Source: Amblyomma americanum
Taxonomy: Eukaryota; Arthropoda; Arachnida; Ixodida; Ixodidae
DNA: 64,000 nucleotides
Assembly: GCF_052857255.1 (NCBI RefSeq)
Contig: NC_135500.1
Coordinates: 47,861,772-47,925,771 of the forward strand
Reading direction: 5' to 3'
The notes beneath the pieces were generated by a model. The model was not told the DNA's origin. It ran no database searches and saw only the letters and a list, made by a program, of their open reading frames with translations. Below, one piece after another: positions 9,061 through 18,399 of this stretch. Position numbers and translations under genes: made by a program. Every line of letters begins with the position of its first letter. Within the stretch, counting starts at the first letter, position 1.

Positions 9061-9633
9061 GGTCGCATCTAGTCCTCTCTCGTTCTTTCCATTTCCATCA
9101 GCCTCCTGTGCCCTGGAGAGAATATTTTCACCTCTCCACTTGTCCGCCCGTCGCCTTCAGCCCTCTGTGTGTCTCTTCTTTTGCCTCTGCATACTTTACC
9201 CTAAAATAATGTGGACGATTCCCGTTATCCCCTTCTGCACCCTGTCGCCTTCCACCTTCTGTCCTCTCTCTGCACTTTGGCACTTGCCCACCGAGGCTGG
9301 TGGGGGGTGGCAAATGAGAAGCGGCGCTGCGGATGCCGACGACGATTGCGCGGTTATCGCTCTAAAAGGTAAAAGCACAAAATACAAGGATATTTTCTGC
9401 TTCCATCTCACGTATTTATTCGTAAAATTTATGGTTAGCTACTATTACGCCTAATACTATTATTTTAGTGTAGAACAGTTTTAACATACAAAATGGGGTC
9501 GAATATTATGCACGAGCATCAATAAAATCCTGGAGACGCGACAGTGGGCATCAACATGCGCAAAGGCATAGTGACGAGAAGGTACGGAAGCCCACACCGT
9601 CCCGTCACGGAAGCTCGAATAGCGTAGGAGGGA
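9061..9633. other. No recognisable gene
   Basis: Pyrimidine-rich sequence at the left (CCTCTCTCG, CCTTCTGC blocks), then ordinary mixed sequence. No motif found. Confidence 0.5.
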
Positions 9634-10213
9634 ATGTTGCCAGATCAAAGCTACAGTTTGGTGGTCGAGGAACGGGCAGTGTGCCGTTCCATTCAGGGTG
9701 TCCTAGAAGCGGGCGTTGGTGGTGGGCGCAGGGAGAAGGCGCTTGGAAAGGCGTTGAGCCGTGGCACTTAAGTGCAGATCCGTTGGAACTCACGCCCTGT
9801 GCCCCAAGGTCGGGAACCCTACCTCGCAATTCCAGGTTATTCTTCCTTTGTTGGTGCTGCCCGCTTCTTTTCTTCAACTGCTACGGCTCAGGCGCGAACA
9901 TATTAGGCATTCTGTGGGGACGTGGGCGATACCTTCCACATGGTTTGGGCATGGAGGCAAAATCCTTCTCTGCCCCCATCTCGCCTTCCCCTACCCGATA
10001 GGACTGGGAGGCGGCCCTGCTTGGCTGCCATTGACTATCGGCTCAACAGTTCCTGGTTCGACGGACCTGCGCAGCGGTCAAGACCAGCGGGATCCCGGAA
10101 TGAGGGAGTGCACCTTGCATTATAAAGGGCGAGACCCACTAGGGACCTCTCTCCTAGCACCTGTTTGTAAATATAGTGAAACAAATGCTTTATACCACCA
10201 CCACCACCACAGC
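9634..10213 (+). repeat. Candidate solo LTR
   Basis: The segment starts TGTTGCCAGATC and has a TATA-like CATTATAAAGG near 10,117-10,128, followed about 30 bases on by CCACTAGGGACCTCTCTCC, which could be a start site. TTTGTAAATATAGTGAAAC is suitable for an R region, and it ends in a CCA repeat (10,197-10,211). This resembles LTR architecture, but no internal region, PBS or partner LTR is visible, and boundaries are guesses. Confidence 0.33.
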
Positions 10214-11345
10214 TCCGCGGGATGGACGCGAAGGTAGTAACCGGCGCGCAGTTCTGAAAGGCGGCCCTAACTCTTTGGAATTGACCCTCCCCTTAGATAA
10301 ATTACGTCTGCGATTTCAGCAAGTTGGTTCTCATCCGTCTGTTAAACAGGACCGACAAAAGAAAGAAAATGCAACAAAAGCTGCGACTCGGAACTGACTT
10401 TTAATTAGGAAAAATTATCCTTATAGTTTTCCTAACGAAGAAAAACAGCAAACACCAACGTGAAAGCAAACAAATCTACTCATTATTGAGGATTGTCAGA
10501 AACACCTCGTCACTATGGTGCAAACGCACATGAAAGTTAGATATGTTTGTCAGATAAATAGGTGATCTCCTTATCATTGAGTGTTCGATGCTTAACTTAT
10601 GCTCAGCAGTCGGTGTTGTTAATATGAAATGACTTTAAAATTTCGCCTGTTAGCTGGACTTTATATGTGTCAAGGATGACGCCGTTAGAAGAAATAGAGT
10701 GCATTTTTATTTCTAACAACTTCGGCTTTATGATTAAAACGTATTTGCAAGCCTAATGGCAACCGCCGTCTGTCAGTAGTCAGTAAACTGCGTACGATCA
10801 GGAAGTGGCAACTTGCCCGCCGGGCTACTAGTGAACATTGTTTGTTACCTATACGAACTTAGTATACTACATTGGCCATAACGAAATTTATTGTGTTATT
10901 CTTGGATATATCGTACCTATACATGCTATCTTGTACGTGACAAGGTTCCACGTGTTGCCCAGGGTATAATGAAATTAATTATGGTACTTCGGAAATCACG
11001 AACTTTTGTGCCTGGACCTCGGCTGTAACCAACTTTAGAGTATAATCCTCGGATATAATGAACGATTGATTGCTTACACTTTTAAACTATCCACCGAGGA
11101 TCAGCTAAAGGTTTTTAGTGCGTTAGCGCAAGATTATCCTCTGAGTAGTAGTAGTAAACCATTGATTTGGGGAGAGAAAAATTAGTACGTTAGGTGGAGT
11201 AGAGGTAGATTAGGAGGTTCAGTGGCCGGTGTTCCCTCTTCCAGTACCCCGTTAGCCTCCGCCGCCGCCTAGGCCCTCGGTATTAGCATAAGCTGTGTGC
11301 TCGGGTCGGACTCTGTCAGGAGGCTCTCACTGCTCTAGACTAGGG
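10214..11345. other. No coding gene; possible pogo-like non-coding remnant
   Basis: Mostly A/T-rich. Repeated phrases such as GGCCATAACGAA, TTGGATATATCG and CTCGGATATAATGAACGATT (10,865-11,070) resemble terminal regions of pogo-type DNA transposons, but I cannot define inverted repeats. Confidence 0.3.
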
Positions 11346-11621
11346 CTAGTTATTTTGGGTAGTAAAGGAATGTTTTTCACATTGCCAGGTGACGTAATGC
11401 GCCGTGGCGTAGCCTCCACACCACACGCACTCCTTCACGTATCTATTTGGCTCCAGTGTATGACATATGGCTCTGCTTGGGTAGGTGTCTCTTTGCAGTC
11501 GTCTCAGCGTGGTGGCCTGCTCTCCGTTGAGGTTGTACGCTGGAACCGAGTACTTCTTGCGCGCCCCAAACAACGCCTTTATTGCCTCCCATTCTTGTGA
11601 GCTGAAGAGTTTCAACGGCAA
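11346..11621 (-). pseudogene. I-clade LINE ORF2 C-terminal fragment
   Basis: A 91-residue frame has EQATTLRRLQRDTYPSR and later CVWCGGYATAHYVTWQCEK. The RLQT-TYP block followed by a C-x2-C...H...C zinc motif is the C-terminal signature of I-clade/R1-like LINEs common in ticks. Only this tail is present. It abuts the 3' end of LINE A, so LINE A may have inserted upstream of it on the same strand. Confidence 0.62.
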
Positions 11622-11969
11622 ATCAGCCCTAAATTAGATTCAATTCATTTTCTCATGTACACATGGTGTGGGCCGAGGGAAAAAAGGCAGGAATTGTGGC
11701 TTGACTTGCCCCTCGTCCCCTATATTGCAGGGCAGCAGGGAACATGCAAATTACGTACACAAGTAACGAGGCAAAATGAAAGCAATGGTTGTCAAGAACG
11801 GTTGGGGCACCATTAGAAAAACAATAAGGAATGAACCGTACAAAAAAAATGGTAACAAAATATTATCAGAAAAAAATATTTCATTGAAAAAAATCTCTTT
11901 GGTTATTGAAATTAGGTCAACCCTTTATGGAACGAAAGAGATAAAGAAGCAGGGACAGCATGGTGAAAT

Positions 11970-12965
11970 CTAAAAAGTAGCACATACATCCTGTATATCT
12001 TCGCGGCATGCTCGTGGGACATCAACTTTTGCAGCATGAAACTTATTTAAAATACGGGGAAACGTGTTTGCTAGGCTATATGTACAATATATTGTGCCGC
12101 ACGTTGGAATATTCCACAGTTCGCTGTGTCTGCTAGGGTAAACTTGTACATGTAGCAAAAAGTGAGCCGTGTCACGCAAGTAATTCACATTTTATTTTAT
12201 GTCCTTCTTATATCTTTCTGCCAGACTAGAATTATACATTTCAGATACGTTAACGGCATTGAACTGGCTGAATGAGTCGAAAGTGTTTATATCAGCACCG
12301 ACGTTTAGTATTGCACTTAGAACCTTCTTCTGTAAAACGAAAATCTTATTTTTATTGGTACCTGTAGTTGTTCTCCAAACTAAATGCGCATAGTTCACTT
12401 GGGACTTAAATAGCGAATTATACAGGAGAAGTTTAACTTTGGGTAGAAGTAAGTGACGATGCCGGTTAATGATACCTGTGACACTAGAAAGCTTACTGAT
12501 GACAGCGTTAACATGATTGTCCCAGCGTAGCTGTTTGTTGAAATATGGCCCTAAGATCATAATATTGCCTACAACTTCTATCGTTATGAAACCTAGCCTT
12601 ACTTTTAGTTACATTAATTTTCAAAGGATTATTAAGGGACCATTGATGGAGTCTACTTAGCGACCTATTTTCCTCGTTTATCACAACTTCACATGCGCTT
12701 GATGAGAACAGTGAGACGTCCTCTGTACACATAATACACTTCGCATGAAGGCATTGATATAACGATATCATTTATATATAAGTTAAAAAGAAGCGGCCCA
12801 AGGATACTTCCCTGAGGCACACCAGCAGTTACTTTTTTTTTTACTGAGGATCGACAGCTATTAATACCTACAAACTGAAAGCGGTGCGCAAGATATGACG
12901 CAAGTAGCGCATGAACACGACCCCTAAAGCCGTAGTCGAACAGTTTTGTCAAAAGTATATTCTGA
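11970..12965 (-). pseudogene. LINE A ORF2, RT palm onward and C-terminus
   Basis: The frames together read FDYISQNILLTKLFDYGFRG, then GVPQGSILGPLLFNLYINDI, a degenerate catalytic region, then LGPYFNKQLRWDNHVNAVIS (the usual YLGV-type block after RT), VLQKKVLSAILN and an ORF2 tail with LRDTAHFLLH. The YADD box is damaged: VYYVYRGRLTVL appears where it should be. Three frames are needed to cover the protein. Upstream, coding stops at about 12,979, where the Penelope-like element begins. Confidence 0.8.
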
Positions 12966-12981
12966 CTGATGTAGTCGAAAG

Positions 12982-15171
12982 ATGATGAGGATACTACGTC
13001 CAGAAGTATGGAGGCAGATTCGTCTGTTCAACGAATTTCTCAAGCTGAGAGCCTCGGACGAAACCTCGTTTCGACACTATTCCGCTTCCACACGATTTTG
13101 CACCGAGCATATGTGGAATGTGTGGTTCCTCCCATTTGTAAAGGCTTGCACAGAGAAGCAGAGAACACGCGTCCAAATAAGAAAAAACCCCGTGGTCACC
13201 GTCGGGAACGTCCAGTTATCATCTTTAACCAATGACGTGTTGGAACACGGACCTAAGTTCACGCTTCCACCTAAACTTGACGCTGCAGGGAAGCTCGCCA
13301 TCGTTAGACATGTCGCCGCCAAAGCGGATGATGAAGACGCCAGCCGAATTGTGGCTGAAGGAATTGACATTTTAAGTCGGTCAAATGCAGGTGAACGACG
13401 TAAGAAAAGTTTCGAACCAGTCATAAAGGAACTGAAAGGAAAAAACTTGAAGCTGTGCCTTGCGGATAAAAAAGGGTGTTTTGTGGTGTTGGATTCCTGC
13501 AGCTACAAAACGAGAGCCTTGGATGCCATGAAGAAGAACTTTCGTGAAGTACACAAAAAGCATCTCACAACAGCAAAAAAGAAGGTTTTATCGATGCTCG
13601 AAATCGCCAACTTAGGGCCGCTCCACCTCAAGGTATAAGCGACAAGACAAAGCACCCTGTCCGTGTTTTTCAGTGCCAAAACGCACAAAGTTGGGATCCC
13701 TTTCCGGGCGATTCTGTCAGAAGCACACACTTGGCAGATGCTTCTTTCGGCTTATCTTGCCAAGCCACTAAGCAACGTAAACGTGGATGACCCCTTTAGA
13801 ATCAAGAACTCTGAAGAGCTAATCTCTGAGATAAAGAGTAACAACTGGAACATCTCTTATGGATTTTCACTCGACATTGAAGATATGTACTATTCCATCC
13901 CACATGATGAATTGATGAGTGTTCTACGAGACACTATAGAAAAGCAGGGAGCTGTGTCGTTTCAAAACGCCGCTGGAGTTTCAGTGGACTCCTTCCTGGA
14001 GCTGTTGGGAGCCTACCTTATGTCTACCATCGCTTCCCATGAAGACACCCTGTACATTCAGAAGAGTGGAGTGTGCATCGGGTCCAGAGTCGCTCCAGCC
14101 CTGAGTGATCTATACCTCGCGGCCTGCGACAAAAGAATTCAGGAAGCAACCAAGGACAGACGCATCGTGAGGATCGTCCGGTACGTCGACGTCTACTTGG
14201 TGCTATGCGAGCAGAAAAAAGAGGACACGGACACCCTAAAAGACAACACACTGACCACCTTTCAGAATAGCTGTCCAGGGCTCAAGTTCACATGGGAGCT
14301 TCCTGAGCACGGCGTCCTACGCTTCTTAGACATATGCCTTGAGTTCTTGCCGGGGCACCTATGTTGGACATACCAGCCTCGAGCAAAGAAGCAGTTTCTT
14401 CCTTTCAGCTCTAACCACTCTAAGACGGTCAAAAGGGGAATTGTGAGGGCAGCATTGCAATCTGCTCTAAAGAAGTCGTGTCCACACCAGATGAGCCAGG
14501 GCCTTCAGAGGCAAGTTGCTAGGCTTCAGGAAGCCGGATATCCTTTGGCGTTGCTCTGCAGCATAGCAGAAGACCTCGTGCTGCCGACGAAGCTTGGCAG
14601 GGAAAAGGAAAGTGTCCCTGAAGCATCGACTCAAAGAAAGAAGTTTTCTGTTATTCCCTACGTACATGGGCTGACCCACAATCTCAAAAAGATCGGGAAG
14701 AAGCACAGCATCAAGATCATTCCCACGGCGCCAAACAAGGCGAAAAGCATGTGCGCGCGAGTGAATGGGCAGAAAAACAAATCCGATTGCCAAATCGGAC
14801 ACAGAACGAGGTATTCTCAGTGCTTTCAGGGCATCGTTTATCGTATCCCTCTATTCTGCGGGAAGCATTACATAGGCCAAACCGGGAGATGCGTCAACGA
14901 CAGAGCAAGAGAGCACGCAACAGCCATAGCAGGCAAGTCTGGCACCAACCTTGCGATACACTGCAGAGATTGCGAAACTTGCAAAAAACAAACAAGCCCT
15001 GCTGACCTTCACCACGTGCAGGTAGTGAAAAAGAGCAAAGACAAGCTGACAAGAGAAATCCTGGAAGCCTGGGCCATCCGTGAATCCGGAGAGCAATGCG
15101 TCAGCACGCCATCGGTTGGCCTATCGAAAAAAGAAGTGAGATATCTGTGCCGGGATGCAAGCAGGAATTGA
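12982..15171 (+). pseudogene. Penelope-like RT with GIY-YIG endonuclease, one in-frame stop and a mutated catalytic residue
   Basis: A single frame of 730 codons is interrupted only by a TAA at 13,636-13,638. The N-terminal 218 residues hold the conserved PLE region (RLFNEFLKLRASDETSFRHY, LCLADKKGCFVVLDS). After the stop come FFSAKTHKVGIPFRAILS, FSLDIEDMYYSIPHDEL, GVCIGSRVAPALSDLYLA and RYVDVYLVL, where the family has RYVDDYLV: the second catalytic aspartate is Val (GTC, 14,191-14,193), one base from GAC. The C-terminal part has the GIY-YIG nuclease, IVYRIPLFCGKHYIGQTGRC, and a Cys/His-rich segment HCRDCETCK. Such proteins copy the element by target-primed reverse transcription. This copy would be inactive, though only recently so. 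Confidence 0.92.
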
Positions 15172-15206
15172 TAAGATATCATTCGAAGCACTGGCTGGTC
15201 TCTAAG

Positions 15207-15245
15207 TATAAATATGCGGCCTTTCCAATAAACGTTCAGTAGTCA
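15207..15245 (+). promoter_or_regulatory. Core promoter-like sequence at the 3' end of the Penelope-like element
   Basis: TATAAATA at 15,207-15,214 is followed about 30 bases later by TTCAGTAGTCAGTGC (initiator-like TCAGT at 15,236). This is classic TATA-Inr spacing. Penelope-like elements often carry LTR-like copies with internal promoters, so a read-through promoter here is plausible. Confidence 0.5.
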
Positions 15246-15345
15246 GTGCAGCATCGTCCTCGTCTGTGTGTTTCTTCGATGTCTTCGTTTACTTTCCGCT
15301 GCCATTTATTCGATCATGCACCAACTAGCTCAACAATCCACCTTA

Positions 15346-15951
15346 TTAACCTTGAATCTATAGAAAAACCAAAGGCAAGTTTATTTTTCTCGAAAATCTG
15401 TAAGATATACTCTTTTTTGGCTCAGTAATGCTGTCTCTGTAGATTTCTGTTTGATAAAACCAAACTACTAATCTGTTATTATTTGGTGTTTGTCAAAAAA
15501 CATGATATTCGCGTGTTTATAATTTTTCCAGTCATTTAGAAAAGTTTTCCAGCACAGAAACTAGCCCATAATTTGAAACACAAAGAATATCACCTTTATT
15601 ATACAAAGCTGTCACTTGAGCAATTTGCATGCGCCCCATGGGAACACTCCGCATTCAAAACCTAAATTAAACATATGTGCTACAATTGGGGCTAGAATAT
15701 CTAATACATGCATCACAGGCTGCATCTGCAAATCATCTATCTGCATCGTGGCATGTGCTGTTCTTCATGTTCAGAAATGCAGTGAATACTTCAGAACATG
15801 TAGGTGGAATTAGGTACACAGAATCGCTGCTTTGCCTGATGCGAGCATCATATGACATGCTTGACGAACTTTGGTATTCCCGGGTAACGAAATATTGATT
15901 GAACGCCTTCGCTAGTTCCTGCCCATTTACACTTCGTCCTTGAATACACAC
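15346..15951 (-). pseudogene. LINE A ORF2, RT N-terminal region and linker
   Basis: The 15,951-15,733 frame gives NGQELAKAFNQYFVTREYQ and PTCSEVFTAFLNMKNSTCHD, the segment between endonuclease and RT in CR1/L2-like elements. Further on, near 15,350-15,450, KSTETALLSQK and a degraded FGFSIDS block correspond to the start of RT motifs A/B. It continues at 12,965 on the other side of the Penelope-like element. Confidence 0.75.
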
Positions 15952-16499
15952 TTCTTGAGGACAGCTAGTCTGCGCTGTGCGTAAAACAACGTTGTTAATC
16001 TGATTCTATAACTTTCAGGAATCACCGTGTCATGATTCGAATTTGCCGTAGTAATAGGAATCCCTAGCACGCCTTAAATTTTTGTTTAGCTTATTTCTGA
16101 GGACTTTATATCTTCCTAATAGTTCGGGATCGGGTGTATTAGTGAATTCTTGGTAAATTTTTTCTTTAGATTGCATCTTCTTGGGCAATTGTGACGTCAT
16201 CCACGCCTTGCGCTCTTCCCGAGCTGCTACGTGCGCCTTGTACGGAAAATGTTGGCTGTAAAGCGCTTTAAATTTATCAAGAAATCTATCTTAAGCGGCT
16301 TTCACGTCGTTCATAGAGCACGTCAGATCAGGTCATATCTGAATGAGCAGTTTGTCTTAAAGAAGCAAGGCTCTTCTCAGTTATCGCTTGGTGAAAGCAA
16401 GCACGTGCTGGTTTTTTCTTCATACTAATATCACCCCTAGCAGTATTGGGAAATGGCCACTAAGGTCGTAATGAAAGACAGCGGACACAATGCTCTTTT

Positions 16500-16800
16500 C
16501 ATCAAAATTAGTAATAAAAAGGTCAATGAGTGATTATGTGTGCATAGTAACTCCTGCAGGCGTACCAATTATGTTAATGCAGCCATTTGCGGAGAGCCGA
16601 AAAATAAAATCTCTTGCTGTGCTGCTATCGGAAAGCAGGTTTACATCTAAATCGCCGCCTAGAATGACACTGAAGTTGTTAGAGTTCACAAAATTAAAAA
16701 ATATGTCAACGAAAAAAAAAGAATTCTGGAGTGCGGCCATTAGGAGGGCGGTGAAAAACTGCAATAAAAGTACGGTCAAAATTTAAGCAAACCGATACGT
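16500..16800 (-). pseudogene. LINE A endonuclease fragment
   Basis: The minus-strand frame includes NNFSVILGGDLDVNLLSDSS followed by ARDFIFRLSANGCINIIGTP. GGDLDVNLL is the APE-endonuclease GDFN-type catalytic block, and the following segment matches the usual 'IxxPTR' region. It would nick target DNA. Surrounding regions (15,960-16,500 and 16,800-17,160) are probably also ORF2 but too degraded to frame confidently. Confidence 0.7.
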
Positions 16801-17164
16801 AGTCAGACGTGACACAATAAAATCTTGGTACTAGATCAAAATTTATACAATTTTTTACTCAAGCACAAACACCGCCACCACGATTTAAGGATCTGTTCAT
16901 GAAGAACGAGTTGTATCCGGCATATTAATTACTATTTCACAAGAATACCAGGTTGCTGTTATGATAACCACTTCAAACTTATCTAGTTTATTAAACAGGT
17001 ACTCAAGATCAGCTGTTTTATTCACGTTAGACTGCGCATTCACAAGGAGATAACGAAAAGAGGCGTTTGTTAATATTGCTTATATTTTACCTCATTCATG
17101 GTGATTTGATTGTAAGCTTCTAGATAGTCATATTCGCTGATAAAGCTGGGCACGTCCAAATTGA

Positions 17165-17990
17165 TCAACGTTTCCGGCACCTTGACTTAGTGTCTCGTGG
17201 TTCCATACTGTGCTCTACTTCGCTTTCTTCATTTTTTGGTTCTAGTTCAATGATGTCCTTGCTGTCAGTTTCCCAGGCGAAAAGACAACCATTAATTAGG
17301 ACTTTATCATGCGTCAACCTCAATCTTTCTTTCCTGTCACGATTTTCTTTGGTTCGATTCCACAGCTTTCTCCTCACCTCTGCGACACTTTGTGAAAAAT
17401 ATTCGCTGATTGAATAGGTAGATCCTTAAGTTTAGGCCACTGCTTTAAAATGCTCAATTTATCACGGTAGTCTAATAACCTAAAGATCACATGTCCATCT
17501 TTGCCTCCATTGTCTGCATTTCGTCTACCGAGCCGATGTATTCTTATCTTCAAGAATATCTTTTGTTACTATATTATCGGAAGTTGTTCCTCAGACTCTT
17601 TTTCTTTCTCCTCTATGCCAAAAACAATCCTGTTTGGTCGTCGGCTTCTATTTTCTAAATCATCCATTTTTTTTGTCATTGCTGACAGCTGTTGCTACAA
17701 TTGAGTTACATTTTTTCACATTCCATGACTTTTTCCTGAAGGCTTCCTATCTCTTCCAGCTACGTTTCAATAAAGTCGATCTTCTGCTTCGTAACATTAT
17801 TCCTTTCTTTATTTCCTGTATGTCTGCTCCAATCAACTTAAAATGCTCCGGAATCGAATTATCTGGTCCGGGGTTCGCCTTGATATCGCCCCCCAGGAGC
17901 AACAAGAATCGTAGTGAAACACTTAAACTACACATCAAATCAAGCATGGGCTGTGGGCACGGCAGCAAAAAAAAGGCAAAAATTGTTGCT
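17165..17990 (-). pseudogene. LINE A ORF1 with N-terminal hydrophobic segment and 2A-like motif
   Basis: The frame 17,968-17,747 reads LPCPQPMLDLMC, then LRFLLLLGGDIKANPGPDNS. A hydrophobic stretch thus leads directly into a 2A-like peptide, which in this family causes ribosome skipping between Gly and the final Pro. A later frame (17,377-17,165) holds charged ORF1 sequence (NRDRKERLRLTHDKVLINGC) resembling the nucleic-acid-binding part of CR1-type ORF1 proteins. An A8 run (T8 on the coding strand, near 17,969-17,976) separates the 2A frame from the upstream leader frame. Confidence 0.72.
17864..17890 (-). other. 2A-like ribosome-skipping motif of LINE A
   Basis: Encodes GDIKANPGP, matching the 2A core D-x-(E/K)-x-NPGP, preceded by a leucine-rich run as in active 2A sequences. 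2A-like motifs at the start of ORF1 have been described in CR1/L2-type LINEs of other animals. Confidence 0.8.
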
Positions 17991-18020
17991 ACGAAGGCAT
18001 TTTCTGTAGCGTTTGCTTAC

Positions 18021-18365
18021 CTGGATAAAGAATACAAAAGGGTGTGCAGCCCTCATCCTGGCATTGCCGCCGCGCCCACTGCCGCGGGCATCGTGGCACG
18101 CCTCTTTTATACAGTCCGGTAATGCTGCTTCCGATGCTCCTGACTCTTCAGTCGACGAAACAGTGGCGCCGCTGGGAAGACTGTGGTATAAATCTTGGAA
18201 TGCGGCCGGTTGACTTGACGTGATGACTGGATCGATGCAAGCAGCCGTAATGTCCGATAACGATGCGTAGTAGAACGTCAATGGCTGCCCCATCAGCAGA
18301 GGGACCAATCCGAGAAAAAGCTGGATAAAGAAGACAAAAGGCTTTGCAGCCCTCATCCTGGCATC
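18021..18365 (-). repeat. Duplicated 45-bp leader segment of LINE A, 300 bp apart
   Basis: 18,021-18,065 and 18,321-18,365 share CTGGATAAAGAA-ACAAAAGG and GCAGCCCTCATCCTGGCAT with about 4 differences. Both encode MRAA(K/H)PFVFFIQ on the minus strand, in one open frame (18,392-17,940). The upstream copy continues into a hydrophobic signal-peptide-like segment (VFFIQLFLGLVPLLMG). The downstream copy ends at CCAG followed by GTAAGC, a good splice-donor match. Confidence 0.75.
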
Positions 18366-18399
18366 CTGAACCCTTCGTGAACCCTCGGACAACGGTGTC

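Larger units (their letters stand above)
12979..15345 (+). mobile_element. Penelope-like element 1 inserted in LINE A
   Basis: This carries one long RT/GIY-YIG frame and a 3' segment with a core promoter-like sequence. On the left LINE A breaks off just upstream (minus strand) of FDYISQNIL. On the right it resumes with KSTETALLSQK and a degenerate FIDF-like block, so the two halves join across this element within the KAFD region of RT. Its 5' end looks truncated because the frame starts almost at the junction. Target duplications could not be defined. Confidence 0.82.
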
